Below are positions 1 to 8,297 of a DNA stretch of 64,000 nt, piece after piece. The stretch is from NCBI RefSeq assembly GCF_017309955.1, contig NZ_CP021247.1, positions 2,505,001 through 2,569,000 on the forward strand. The letters run 5' to 3'. The DNA comes from Novosphingobium sp. KA1 (GTDB lineage: Bacteria > Pseudomonadota > Alphaproteobacteria > Sphingomonadales > Sphingomonadaceae). Within the stretch, counting starts at the first letter, position 1, and each line of letters starts with the position of its first letter. The position numbers were made by a program, and so were the translations under genes. The notes below the pieces were generated by a model that saw only the letters and a program-made list of their open reading frames with translations, had not been told where the DNA came from and did not search any database.

Positions 1-2692
1 TTTCGACCCCTTCGGCCAGAACCGGGATCTGCAGGCTGCGGCCGAGCGCCAGTACGGCGCGGATGATGGCGCGGGCCTGATTGCTGTGTTCGGCGCGCGA
101 CATGAAGGATTTGTCGATCTTGATTTTGTCGAAGGGGAAGGAGTGCAGGGTGTCGAGCGAGGAATAGCCGGTGCCGAAGTCGTCAATGGCGACGCTGACG
201 CCCATGCTCTTGATCTGGCGCAGGCAGTGCAGGGCGCGCAGCTTGTCGGAGATGATCGCGGTTTCGGTGATCTCCAGTTCCAGCCGGCTGGGGGAAAGAC
301 CCGTTTCGACCAGAATCTCGCGCAGTGTCTCGACCAGCCCGGGCTGGAGGAATTGCACCGGGGACAGGTTGACCGCGATCTTGATTGCACTCGGCCATTT
401 GCGGGCTTCGCGGCAGGCCTCGCGAAGCACCCATTCGCCGATGCGGATGATCTCGCCGTTCTCCTCGGCGATCGGAATGAAATCATCGGGGGGCACCAGG
501 CCATGGGCGGGGTGATGCCAACGCAGTAGCGCTTCATAGGCGCTCAATTGGCCGGTGTGGAGCGAGCGTTGCGGTTGGTACAGTAGCGAGAGCTCGCCGC
601 GGTCCACCGCATGGCGCAAGTCGGCGGCCAATTGCCGACGCTGGCGGGCGGTTTCGTCCATGCCGTGCTGGAAGAAACAGACGCTTTCGCCGAGTGTTGC
701 CTTGGCCCGGTACATGGCAAGATCGGCGTTGTTGAGAAGGGTCTCGCGATCGGTCCCGTCGTTCGGGTAGAGCGCGATGCCGATGCTGCCGTCCACCACA
801 AAATGGTGCTCGCTGTCACCTATCGGCGCGATGATGGCATTGCGCAGACGCGCGAGGAAGTCGTTCAGTTCGCTGCGGTTGGCGAACATCTTGCAAGCAG
901 CGAACTCGTCACCACCGAGGCGAGCGACCGCTTCTCCTTCGCCAAGCATTTCGCCAAGCCGCTGGGCTATCGACTGGAGCACGAGATCGCCCGCCGCGTG
1001 GCCTTGCGAATCGTTGATTTCCTTGAAGCGGTCCAGGTCCACGCCAATGACGGCGAGCTGCTTTTTCTGCGGTGCCGCTACCGCCAGAAGTTCATCCAAC
1101 AGCATGGCAAAGCGCGTACGGTTCGGCAGGCCGGTCAGCGGATCGTGCAAGGCCATGTGCGCGATCTTGGCCTCCGATTTGCGCTGTTCGGTGATGTCGT
1201 CGCAGGTCGTGACCCAGCCGCCTTCGGGCAAGGCGCGGTTGGCCACCGAGATCACATGGTTCTCTCCGAAGTCCGCGATGATGGGGTGGCTTCCGGTATC
1301 GGCCAGGGTTTCCTCGAGGATGTCCTTCATGTTCTGGAGGACCTGTGAGCCGGCTTGCTCGCCTCCCAGGTTCATGAAGCCGCTGGCGATCAGCGCGGCT
1401 AAATCGGTGCCGTTGCGGCAATCGTCTTCTTCGAGTGACCAGATCTCCCGGAAACGACGGTTGCACAGGACGACGCGCTGGTCGGCGTCGAACAGGCACA
1501 GTCCCTGGAGCATGTTTTCGAGCGCAGTGTCGAGATGGCGCGAGGTTTCCGCGATCAGTGCCTGGGCTTCGCGGAACGGGGTGATGTTGTGCATCACGAA
1601 GGAGAAGCCCAGTTCCTCGCCCGATGGTGCAAGCAGCTTTTCCACCGTGCCATGGGCCCAGAAGCGCGAGCCGTCCTGTCTCAGGCATTCACCCGTGCCA
1701 GAATGAAGGCCGTTTTCGCGGGCCTGGGCAAGCAGGAAATTGGGCAGGCCCGCAGTCCGATCCTCTTCGGTGAACAGGCGCGCGATCGGCAGGCCGATCA
1801 TTTCCTGCGCGTTGTAGCCGGTCAGTCGCTTGGCCCCGAGATTCCATTGCGAGATGCGACCGTCGTGGTCGAGCATGCAGATCGCATAGTCGGAAATCGT
1901 CTTCACCAACTGCGAGAAGCGACGCTCGCTTTCATCCAAGGCGTTACGGGCGATACGATTGACGATTTGGGCGGTCATGCCGAGCGCGAAGATGCCCAGG
2001 GTCACCATGCTGATCCATGCGGTCAGAACGGTGGGGCTGATGGCGATGCCTGAGGCGCGTGGACGCGCCGGGATCAGGGTGATGGCGGCCATAGCCGTTA
2101 AATGAAGCAGCAGCACGCCAGCGACGAGGCAGAGGGCGGCGCCAACCGGAGCCCAGATCCCTTTCCCGTGAACGGCAAGTCGCAGGCCGGGAAACCACAG
2201 CAATGTGGGCAGGAGGATGGATAGTGCCACCATGTCGGGGCGCCAGACGGTTCGGGCGGGGATTTCGAGCGCGGCCGTACCGATGTAATGCATGGCCGCG
2301 ATGCCGCCGCCCAGCACCAAGGCGGCGGCGAACCCGTGCAACGTCCGGTGGCTGGCTAGAGTCAGCCGCATGGCCAGCGATGTGGTTGCGAGTGCGACGA
2401 CCAGGGACAGCAGGGTCAGGTCGAGCCGGAACGCGAGTGCTTGCATGCCGGTATAGGCGAGCAGGGCCACGAAATGGGTCGCCCAGGTGCCAAAGCCGAA
2501 AGCGACGCCGGCCAATGTTGCCCAGTTGTGCCGCGTTGCGCCGCTCTCGCAGCGGGCCTGGCGCATGAGCATGACGCCGGTCGCCGCCGCCATCGTGCAG
2601 ACCAGCGCGGCCAGCAGCAGTGCGCCGGGACGGTGCTGATCGCGCAGGCACAGGAAGATGTCGCCGATCCCGGCAAAAGGCAGGGGTTCCAT
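1..2692 (-). CDS. MHYT-PAS-PAS-GGDEF-EAL cyclic-di-GMP signalling protein (C-terminus off the window)
   Basis: Membrane-anchored enzyme expected to make and/or break cyclic di-GMP. About 897 codons are visible. An N-terminal MHYT sensor of roughly 240 residues carries three repeats (THFVAL, MHYIGT, LHLTAM) in hydrophobic helices. Two PAS domains follow (about 255-370 and 385-500). The GGDEF domain has an intact GGDEF core near residue 593. The EAL domain (from about 715) has YEALLRW, VNLSPVQF, EITET, DDFGTGYSSL and KIDKSF. The residues before GGDEF read GEGE, so the RxxD product-inhibition site is absent. The left edge cuts the gene within the AEGVE motif. The ATG at 2692 gives the MEPLPF start, but no strong ribosome binding site is seen. 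The bifunctional domain set leaves the net activity open. Confidence 0.93.
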   Translation of the reverse strand, partial: MEPLPFAGIGDIFLCLRDQHRPGALLLAALVCTMAAATGVMLMRQARCESGATRHNWATLAGVAFGFGTWATHFVALLAYTGMQALAFRLDLTLLSLVVALATTSLAMRLTLASHRTLHGFAAALVLGGGIAAMHYIGTAALEIPARTVWRPDMVALSILLPTLLWFPGLRLAVHGKGIWAPVGAALCLVAGVLLLHLTAMAAITLIPARPRASGIAISPTVLTAWISMVTLGIFALGMTAQIVNRIARNALDESERRFSQLVKTISDYAICMLDHDGRISQWNLGAKRLTGYNAQEMIGLPIARLFTEEDRTAGLPNFLLAQARENGLHSGTGECLRQDGSRFWAHGTVEKLLAPSGEELGFSFVMHNITPFREAQALIAETSRHLDTALENMLQGLCLFDADQRVVLCNRRFREIWSLEEDDCRNGTDLAALIASGFMNLGGEQAGSQVLQNMKDILEETLADTGSHPIIADFGENHVISVANRALPEGGWVTTCDDITEQRKSEAKIAHMALHDPLTGLPNRTRFAMLLDELLAVAAPQKKQLAVIGVDLDRFKEINDSQGHAAGDLVLQSIAQRLGEMLGEGEAVARLGGDEFAACKMFANRSELNDFLARLRNAIIAPIGDSEHHFVVDGSIGIALYPNDGTDRETLLNNADLAMYRAKATLGESVCFFQHGMDETARQRRQLAADLRHAVDRGELSLLYQPQRSLHTGQLSAYEALLRWHHPAHGLVPPDDFIPIAEENGEIIRIGEWVLREACREARKWPSAIKIAVNLSPVQFLQPGLVETLREILVETGLSPSRLELEITETAIISDKLRALHCLRQIKSMGVSVAIDDFGTGYSSLDTLHSFPFDKIKIDKSFMSRAEHSNQARAIIRAVLALGRSLQIPVLAEGVE

Positions 2693-2764
2693 CCTGGAAG
2701 TCCTGAGCGATGGCTACTTGCAGGGCGGCTAAACCGGCCATGAGGGCTTCTCCGGGGCGCCATG

Positions 2765-2796
2765 AAAAAGCCCGCCGCACACAGGGTGCGGCGGGC
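2765..2796 (-). terminator. Intrinsic terminator of the aceA unit
   Basis: On the minus strand an 11-bp perfect GC-rich stem with a 5-nt loop is followed by five T residues. It lies downstream of the 56-residue ORF and aceA, and so would end that transcript before the c-di-GMP gene. Confidence 0.85.
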
Positions 2797-2916
2797 GGAC
2801 TTTCCTCCCCAGGAAAGGTCTTGAGTGGCCCCGTCCAGCCTTGGGGGCGAGCGGGGTTTCGGCAATCGGGCGTCACTCCCGCTTGCCGGCAGTCTTCTTG
2901 ATCAGGCTTCTTGTGA

Positions 2917-3087
2917 TCAGCGCCGTGTGGCGCTGCCGAGCCTGTGGTAGAGGTTCGAGTATTGCGAGGAGATCGGGTCATCCTCGTGGGCGCGCATGTA
3001 GAAAAGCACGGCTTCCTGCAGCAGCTTGAAATCCTGGTTCGAAAGCACCGCGCGGGCGCGGGCCGGTTCGGTGGTCATGGTGGTCAT
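2917..3087 (-). CDS. Small protein encoded downstream of isocitrate lyase
   Basis: A 56-residue polypeptide beginning MTTMTTEPARARAVLSNQDF. The ATG at 3087 is preceded by a good GGAAGG ribosome binding site at 5-nt spacing, which favours it over the upstream ATG at 3111. The middle (LLQEAVLFYMRAHEDDP) looks like an amphipathic helix; there is no signal peptide or metal-binding motif. It follows aceA on the same strand by 120 bp, with a perfect hairpin between them, and is closed by a strong terminator, so it is probably cotranscribed with aceA. I do not recognise a defined domain. A role linked to isocitrate lyase is inferred only from position. Confidence 0.72.
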   Translation of the reverse strand: MTTMTTEPARARAVLSNQDFKLLQEAVLFYMRAHEDDPISSQYSNLYHRLGSATRR

Positions 3088-3127
3088 TGTACCTTCCTTT
3101 CCTTGCTTCACTGGGGCTTTCCCCCGC

Positions 3128-3150
3128 CGCCCGGGGACTGTCCCCGGGCG
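3128..3150 (-). promoter_or_regulatory. Perfect hairpin between aceA and the small downstream ORF
   Basis: Ten-bp perfect inverted repeat with a 3-nt loop and no T tract after it. It could act as an RNA-processing or stabilising hairpin setting different levels of aceA and the downstream ORF. Function is inferred. Confidence 0.5.
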
Positions 3151-3207
3151 TTCTTCGAAGTTCGTTCCCCCGCCCTGTCCGGCGGCAAATCGGCTGCCTT
3201 CGCTGCC

Positions 3208-4800
3208 TCAGGCAGCAAACTGGTTCATCGTGTTGTGGGCGCCGCCCGCCTTGAGTGCGGCTTCCTTGGCGAAGTATTCCTTGTGGTCGTCGCCGATGTC
3301 GGAGCCGGCCATGTTCTGGTGCTTCACGCAGGCGATGCCCTGGCGGATCTCCTGGCGCTGGACGCCCTTGACGTAGCCGAGCATACCCGCTTCGCCGAAG
3401 TATTCCCTCGCCAGATTGTCGGTCGAGAGCGCGGCGGTGTGGTACGTCGGCAGCGTGATAAGGTGGTGGAAGATGCCCGCCTCGCGCGCCGCGTCCTTCT
3501 GGAAGGTGCGGATGCGCTCGTCGGCCTCTGCCGCCAGTTCGGTGGCGTCGTAGTCCACGCTCATCAGCCTTGCCCGGTCGTACTGGCTCATGTCGCGTCC
3601 TTCCTCGGCCCACTTGTCGAAGACCTGCTGGCGGAAATTGAGCGTCCAGTTGAAGCTGGGCGAGTTGTTGTAGACCAGCTTGGCGTTCGGGATCACCTCG
3701 CGGATGCGGCTGACCATGCCGCCGATCTGGCCGATGTGCGGCTTCTCGGTCTCGATCCAGAGCAGGTCCGCCCCGTTCTGGAGCGCATGGATGCAGTCGA
3801 GCACGCAGCGGTCCTCGCCGGTTCCCGAACGGAACTGGAAGAGGTTGCTGGGCAGGCGCTTGGGGCGCATCAGCTTGCCGTCGCGGCTGATCAGCACGTC
3901 GCCATGGCCGAGGTTCCCCGCTTCGACTTCGTCGCAGTCGAGGAAGGCATTGTACTGGTCGCCGATGTCGCCGGCCTCGCGGGTATAGGCGATCTGCTTG
4001 GTGAGCCCGGCGCCGAGCGAATCGGTGCGCGCCACGATCAGCCCTTCGTCGACCCCCAGTTCCATGAAGGCGTAGCGGACCGCGCGGATCTTCGCGATGA
4101 AGTCCTCGTGCGGGACGGTGACCTTGCCGTCCTGGTGGCCGCACTGCTTCTCGTCCGAGACCTGGTTCTCGATCTGGATGCAGCAGGCACCTGCCTCGAT
4201 GAACTTCTTGGCGAGGAGGTACGTTGCCTCCGCGTTCCCGAAGCCTGCGTCGATGTCGGCGACGATCGGCACGACGTGCGTTTCGTGGTTGTCGATGGCA
4301 TGTTCGAGGCGCTTGGCCTCGACCTCGTCGCCGGCCTCGCGGGCCTTGTCGAGATCGCGGAACATCATGCCCAGCTCGCGCGCGTCGGCCTGGCGCAGGA
4401 AGGTGTAGAGCTCCTCGATCAGCGCGGGCACCGAGGTTTTCTCGTGCATCGACTGGTCGGGAAGCGGCCCGAACTCGCTGCGCAGCGCCGCGACCATCCA
4501 GCCCGAGAGGTAGAGGTAGCGGCCCTTGGTGGTGCCGAAGTGCTTCTTGATGGAAATCATCTTCTGCTGGCCGATGAAGCCGTGCCAGCAGCCCAGCGAC
4601 TGCGTGTAGTTGGCCGGGTCGAGATCGTAGGCAGCCATGTCCTGGCGCATGATGCGCGCGGTGTAGCGGGCGATGTCGAGGCCGGTCCTGAAGCGGTTCT
4701 GGTGGCGCATGCGGGCGACCGATTCGGCCTCGATCCCGTTCCAGTTCGGCTCGGTTCCGATGGTCTTTCCGGCTTCGATGATCTTGCTCTGATAGGTCAC
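3208..4800 (-). CDS. aceA: Isocitrate lyase
   Basis: Cytoplasmic enzyme cleaving isocitrate to glyoxylate and succinate, the first step of the glyoxylate shunt used on acetate or fatty acids. At 530 residues it belongs to the long isocitrate lyase type rather than the ~430-residue E. coli type. The active-site loop reads DEKQCGHQDGKVTVP with the catalytic cysteine at about residue 220, and the NNSPSFNW substrate-binding motif is present. The GTG at 4800 is chosen because an ACGGGGAA ribosome binding site precedes it and the protein starts at the usual TYQSKI; the open frame runs on upstream to 6111 only because it shadows the divergent regulator. That neighbouring RamB-like regulator suggests control by acetate or short-chain acyl-CoA status. 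Confidence 0.97.
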   Translation of the reverse strand: MTYQSKIIEAGKTIGTEPNWNGIEAESVARMRHQNRFRTGLDIARYTARIMRQDMAAYDLDPANYTQSLGCWHGFIGQQKMISIKKHFGTTKGRYLYLSGWMVAALRSEFGPLPDQSMHEKTSVPALIEELYTFLRQADARELGMMFRDLDKAREAGDEVEAKRLEHAIDNHETHVVPIVADIDAGFGNAEATYLLAKKFIEAGACCIQIENQVSDEKQCGHQDGKVTVPHEDFIAKIRAVRYAFMELGVDEGLIVARTDSLGAGLTKQIAYTREAGDIGDQYNAFLDCDEVEAGNLGHGDVLISRDGKLMRPKRLPSNLFQFRSGTGEDRCVLDCIHALQNGADLLWIETEKPHIGQIGGMVSRIREVIPNAKLVYNNSPSFNWTLNFRQQVFDKWAEEGRDMSQYDRARLMSVDYDATELAAEADERIRTFQKDAAREAGIFHHLITLPTYHTAALSTDNLAREYFGEAGMLGYVKGVQRQEIRQGIACVKHQNMAGSDIGDDHKEYFAKEAALKAGGAHNTMNQFAA

Positions 4801-4890
4801 TTTGCCAATTCCCCGTTGGAAGAATGTTGCTGGGCTATGACCTGCAGGTAGTCGAAAGTTTTTCGTGCCGGAATGTGCTCCGAAGTCCGG

Positions 4891-4921
4891 TTGTAAAACT
4901 TTACAGATATTCCTTGTAAAG
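4891..4921. promoter_or_regulatory. Candidate operator for the RamB-like regulator between aceA and its regulator
   Basis: The 150-bp divergent region holds an AT-rich patch with the inverted repeat TGTAAA-AC-TTTACA (4892-4905) and a third TTGTAAAG half-site 23 bp further on (4914-4921). The half-site resembles the TTTGCAAA-like core described for corynebacterial RamB. A related ACTTTGCCAA string covers the aceA start codon. The symmetric placement between the two genes supports a shared operator; binding is inferred. Confidence 0.5.
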
Positions 4922-4950
4922 ATGTGTGGTCGTGACAAAGTGTGCCGACG

Positions 4951-6339
4951 ATGGCGGAAACACGACCTCTTTATCTGGGCCCACGCTTGCGGCGCCTGCG
5001 CCGCGAACTGGGGCTCACACAGCAGGCGATGGCGGACGATCTGGAGATCTCGCCCAGCTACGTTGCCTTGCTGGAACGCAACCAGCGACCGGTCACGGCG
5101 GACATGCTGCTGCGGCTGGCGCGGACCTATCGGCTGGATATCGCCGACATCGCCGGGGACGATGGTGAAGACTATGCCCGCCGCGTTGCAGATATCCTGC
5201 GTGATCCCTTGTTTGCGGACATCGACTTGCCTTCGCTGGAAGTGGCCGATCTGGCGATGAGCTTCCCGGGCATCTCCGAGGCGCTCCTGCGGCTTCATGG
5301 GGCCTATACCCGCGAAAGCCAGGCCCTGGCCGAACAGCGCGCGTCTGGCCCGGTCGCAGAGGAAAACGAGCCGGTGCGCGAGGCACAGCGGTTCCTTGGG
5401 GCTTCGCGCAACTATTTCCACGGCATCGACGTGCGGGCGGAAGAACTGGCCGGTGAAATCGAGCAGGTCGGCGGCGCCACGGCATGGCTTGCCGCCAAGG
5501 GCGTGCGCGTGCGTTTCCTGCCGCCCGACGTCATGGTCGATTCGCTGAGGCGGTTCGACCGGCATAACCAGCAACTTCTGATCGACGATACGCTTGGCGC
5601 TTCGAGCAGGGCATTCCAGATCGCCACGCACATCGCGCATACGGCGATGCGCAGCGATATCGTGGCGGTGGTGCGCGCGGCCGCCTTCGCACAAACCACC
5701 ACGGCGACCTTGGTGCGTCGGGCACTGGCGGGCTATGCGGCAGCGGCGATCCTCATGCCTTATGCAAGGTTCGCCCGCGCAGCGGAGGCACGGCGCTACG
5801 ATGTCGAGGCTCTCTGCGGACTGTTCGGCACCAGCTTCGAGCAGGTCGCCCATCGCCTCACCACCCTGCACCGTCCGGGGGAGGAGCGGGTGCCGTTCTT
5901 TTTCCTGCGCGTGGACGAGGCCGGCAACGTCTCGAAGCGGCTGGACGGCGCGGGTTTTCCTTTCGCCGCGCATGGTGGTGGTTGCCCCTTGTGGTCGGTG
6001 CATCAGGTGTTCCGCTGGCCGGGCGAGGTGCATACGCAGTGGCTGGAACTGCCGGACGGTCAGCGCTTTTTCTCGGTCGCCCGCACCGTCGTTTCGGGGG
6101 AGGGGCGGCATGGGCGGATGAAGGTCACGCGGGCCGTGGCGCTGGCCTGCGCGGCGGAGGAGGCGGGCAAGCTTGTCTATGCGGCGGGCGGTGAAGCGAG
6201 CGTCACGCCGATCGGCGTTACCTGCCGCCTGTGCCAGCGCGCCGACTGCGCCGCCCGTTCGGTGCCGCCGATCGGGCGCGACGTGCTCGCTGACGACTAT
6301 CGCCGCGCCGCTCAGCCTTACACGTTTGCTGAAAGCTGA
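4951..6339 (+). CDS. RamB-like XRE-family regulator (short-chain fatty acid regulator type)
   Basis: DNA-binding regulator of 462 residues. The N-terminal 60 residues form an XRE helix-turn-helix (LRRELGLTQQAMADDLEISP, then SYVALLERNQR). A middle region resembles IrrE/ImmA folds but has THIAH instead of a HExxH zinc motif, so peptidase activity is unlikely. The C-terminal ScfR/DUF2083-type domain ends with a cysteine cluster (GVTCRLCQRADCAARSVPP). Relatives such as RamB control acetate and glyoxylate-shunt genes, and this gene is divergent from aceA, which makes aceA its likely target. The GTG at 4942 is an alternative start; neither start has a strong ribosome binding site, so the ATG at 4951 is chosen. 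Confidence 0.9.
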   Translation: MAETRPLYLGPRLRRLRRELGLTQQAMADDLEISPSYVALLERNQRPVTADMLLRLARTYRLDIADIAGDDGEDYARRVADILRDPLFADIDLPSLEVADLAMSFPGISEALLRLHGAYTRESQALAEQRASGPVAEENEPVREAQRFLGASRNYFHGIDVRAEELAGEIEQVGGATAWLAAKGVRVRFLPPDVMVDSLRRFDRHNQQLLIDDTLGASSRAFQIATHIAHTAMRSDIVAVVRAAAFAQTTTATLVRRALAGYAAAAILMPYARFARAAEARRYDVEALCGLFGTSFEQVAHRLTTLHRPGEERVPFFFLRVDEAGNVSKRLDGAGFPFAAHGGGCPLWSVHQVFRWPGEVHTQWLELPDGQRFFSVARTVVSGEGRHGRMKVTRAVALACAAEEAGKLVYAAGGEASVTPIGVTCRLCQRADCAARSVPPIGRDVLADDYRRAAQPYTFAES

Positions 6340-6468
6340 AATTCTCAGTTTCGAATTTCCAAACGCGCATGCGGCAAGTTCGTCCGGGCGATGGCACGCT
6401 GCGCATGCTTGCGAGGATGCTGCGCTCGGCGCAGCATCGGGGCTTCAGGATCGTGCTCGGGCAAAAGG

Positions 6469-8058
6469 GTGAAGGCATTGGGCAGCGACGGCGCGCCGGG
6501 TTCAGCCCGGACATTCCCCGAACTGATCCGCTCCGCCGCTGCCGTGTATGGCGATGCGCTGGCGATCACGCTGGAGACGGAAACGGGCAGCGAAAGCGCC
6601 ACGTTCGGGGAACTGGATCGCCGGTCTGCAGAACTCGCGCGCGGTTTGCTGGCGCGGGGCGCCGGGAAGGGCACGCGTGTCGGGTTCATCTTCGGCAATG
6701 GTCCCGGTTTTGCCGTGGTGATGGCCGCCATCGCTCGCATCGGCGCGGTTGCGGTGCCGATCAGCACGATGCTGCGTGCCGGCGAGCTGGTGCGCGTACT
6801 TCGCCAGAGCGATGTGCAGGGACTGATTGTCCAACGGGCTGTTCTCGGCAACGATCTTGTGGCGCGGCTTGTCGATGCGCTGCCGGAACTGGATGGTCAA
6901 TTTTGGGGCGCATTGCGTCTGCCGCGTGTGCCGTACTTGCGCTGGATCGTCTCCAGCGGCGCAGACTTGCCCCTTGCCGTGGCGCCGATTGCCTGGCTCA
7001 CCCAAGTCGATGCGGGCGCGCAAGTCCTGCGCGAGGTCGAAGCCGAAGTGCATCCGACGGACCAGATGATCGAGATCTACACATCCGGCTCGACGGCGTT
7101 GCCCAAGGGCGTGCGTCATGTTCACGGTGCGGTGATGGCGCGCAGTCACTGGCTTGCAGGGATGCTGGGTGTGCAAGCGGGGCAGCAGCGCCCGGCGCCA
7201 TTGCCGATGTTCTGGGTGGGCGGGTTGATGCTGGCGCTGCTGCCCGGCTGGGTGCGCGGCGCGACCACGGTTTGCAGCGAGCGGACACTCAGCAACAGCC
7301 GCTTCGCGATGGGATCGGTACTGGCCGAGGAAGACCTCGAAAGGATCCGGGGCGCGCAGCCCTGGTGGGGGCTCGGCATGAGCGAGACCCTGGGGCCTTA
7401 CGGTTGGGGGGACGTTTTCCGCGCGCCGGGCCGTCCGGTCTGCGCGCCGATGGACCACTTTGCTCCGGGGTACGAGATCCGCATCGTGGATGAGCGCGGC
7501 CGGCCGGTGGCCAACGGCGAAGTGGGGGAAATGCAGGTGCGTGGCGCTGCCGTTGCCCCGGCTCTCCACAAGATCGATCCGGCCGAGCATTACACGCCGG
7601 ATGGCTATTTGCGCACCGGCGACCTTTGCCTTGTCGAAGAGCGCGACGAGGACGGTGCCGATGGGCGCCGCGTCCATTTTGTCGGCCGGAGCGGGGATAT
7701 GATCAAGGTGTCCGGATCGAACGTCTCGCCCGCCGAGGTGGAGATGGAACTGCAAGCGTTGGATGGCGTGCACAGCGCCTATGTCGTCGGCCTGCCGGAT
7801 CGTGAGCGGGGGGCGCTGCTGGTGGCGGCACTTGTTCCGCGCGACGGGGCGATGCTCGACCTGCCTGCCATCGAGGCGCGGATGAAGGCCAGTCTTTCGT
7901 CTTACAAAGTGCCGCGCGCGTGGGTCGAGCTTACCCGCGACGAAGTGCCGCTCCTGCATTCCAACAAGGTCGCCCGCCGCGAAATCGCGCGGATCGTCGC
8001 GGAGCGCCTGGCGGGGGGACAGTCCTTGTCCATTAGCGGCTCGGGCAGCCGAAACTGA
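6469..8058 (+). CDS. AMP-binding acyl-CoA synthetase-like enzyme (ANL superfamily), compact form
   Basis: Predicted adenylate-forming ligase activating an unknown carboxylic acid, probably as its CoA thioester. The ATP loop is YTSGSTALPKGV (about residue 203), the A5-like motif is GLGMSETLGPYGWGD, the A7/A8 region has YLRTGD and FVGRSGDMIKVSGSNVSPAEVE, and the C-terminal lysine lies in LLHSNKVARREI. About 97 residues separate the ATP loop from GLGMSET, against roughly 130-140 in most family members, so part of the acyl-binding region appears missing or short. The GTG at 6469 gives 529 residues; a TTG at 6478 with AAGG eight bases upstream is equally possible. The gene lies tail to tail with a TonB-dependent receptor. 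Confidence 0.82.
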   Translation: MKALGSDGAPGSARTFPELIRSAAAVYGDALAITLETETGSESATFGELDRRSAELARGLLARGAGKGTRVGFIFGNGPGFAVVMAAIARIGAVAVPISTMLRAGELVRVLRQSDVQGLIVQRAVLGNDLVARLVDALPELDGQFWGALRLPRVPYLRWIVSSGADLPLAVAPIAWLTQVDAGAQVLREVEAEVHPTDQMIEIYTSGSTALPKGVRHVHGAVMARSHWLAGMLGVQAGQQRPAPLPMFWVGGLMLALLPGWVRGATTVCSERTLSNSRFAMGSVLAEEDLERIRGAQPWWGLGMSETLGPYGWGDVFRAPGRPVCAPMDHFAPGYEIRIVDERGRPVANGEVGEMQVRGAAVAPALHKIDPAEHYTPDGYLRTGDLCLVEERDEDGADGRRVHFVGRSGDMIKVSGSNVSPAEVEMELQALDGVHSAYVVGLPDRERGALLVAALVPRDGAMLDLPAIEARMKASLSSYKVPRAWVELTRDEVPLLHSNKVARREIARIVAERLAGGQSLSISGSGSRN

Positions 8059-8244
8059 ATTTCGAACATCAAACTCTGTCATCACCCGCGGCGACGTTCG
8101 CTCAATCGCCCTTGCTGGTCGATTTACCGAATAGTCGAGAATAAATTCGCAATTCGGCCGGCGACGGTTCCAGCGTGGCGGCTGGGCGATCACTCGCCGT
8201 GTCGATCCGCCGAGCATCGAGGCTTTTGCCGGCCGCCTGAACGT

Positions 8245-8274
8245 AAAAAGGACCGCCCGCAAGGCGGACGGTCC
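8245..8274 (-). terminator. Terminator of the TonB-dependent receptor gene
   Basis: On the minus strand an 11-bp stem with one mismatch and a 3-nt loop is followed by five Ts, shortly after the receptor stop codon. Confidence 0.8.
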
Positions 8275-8297
8275 TCCCTGCGGAACCGCTGGGCGGA

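Noticed and set aside
2944..4851. Long plus-strand open frame opposite aceA
   Set aside because: Shadow frame of a highly conserved gene in GC-rich DNA; valine/aspartate/leucine-rich nonsense composition.
4801..6111. Long N-terminal extension of aceA
   Set aside because: The frame is open only because it runs antisense through the divergent regulator; the GTG at 4800 has a good ribosome binding site and canonical start.
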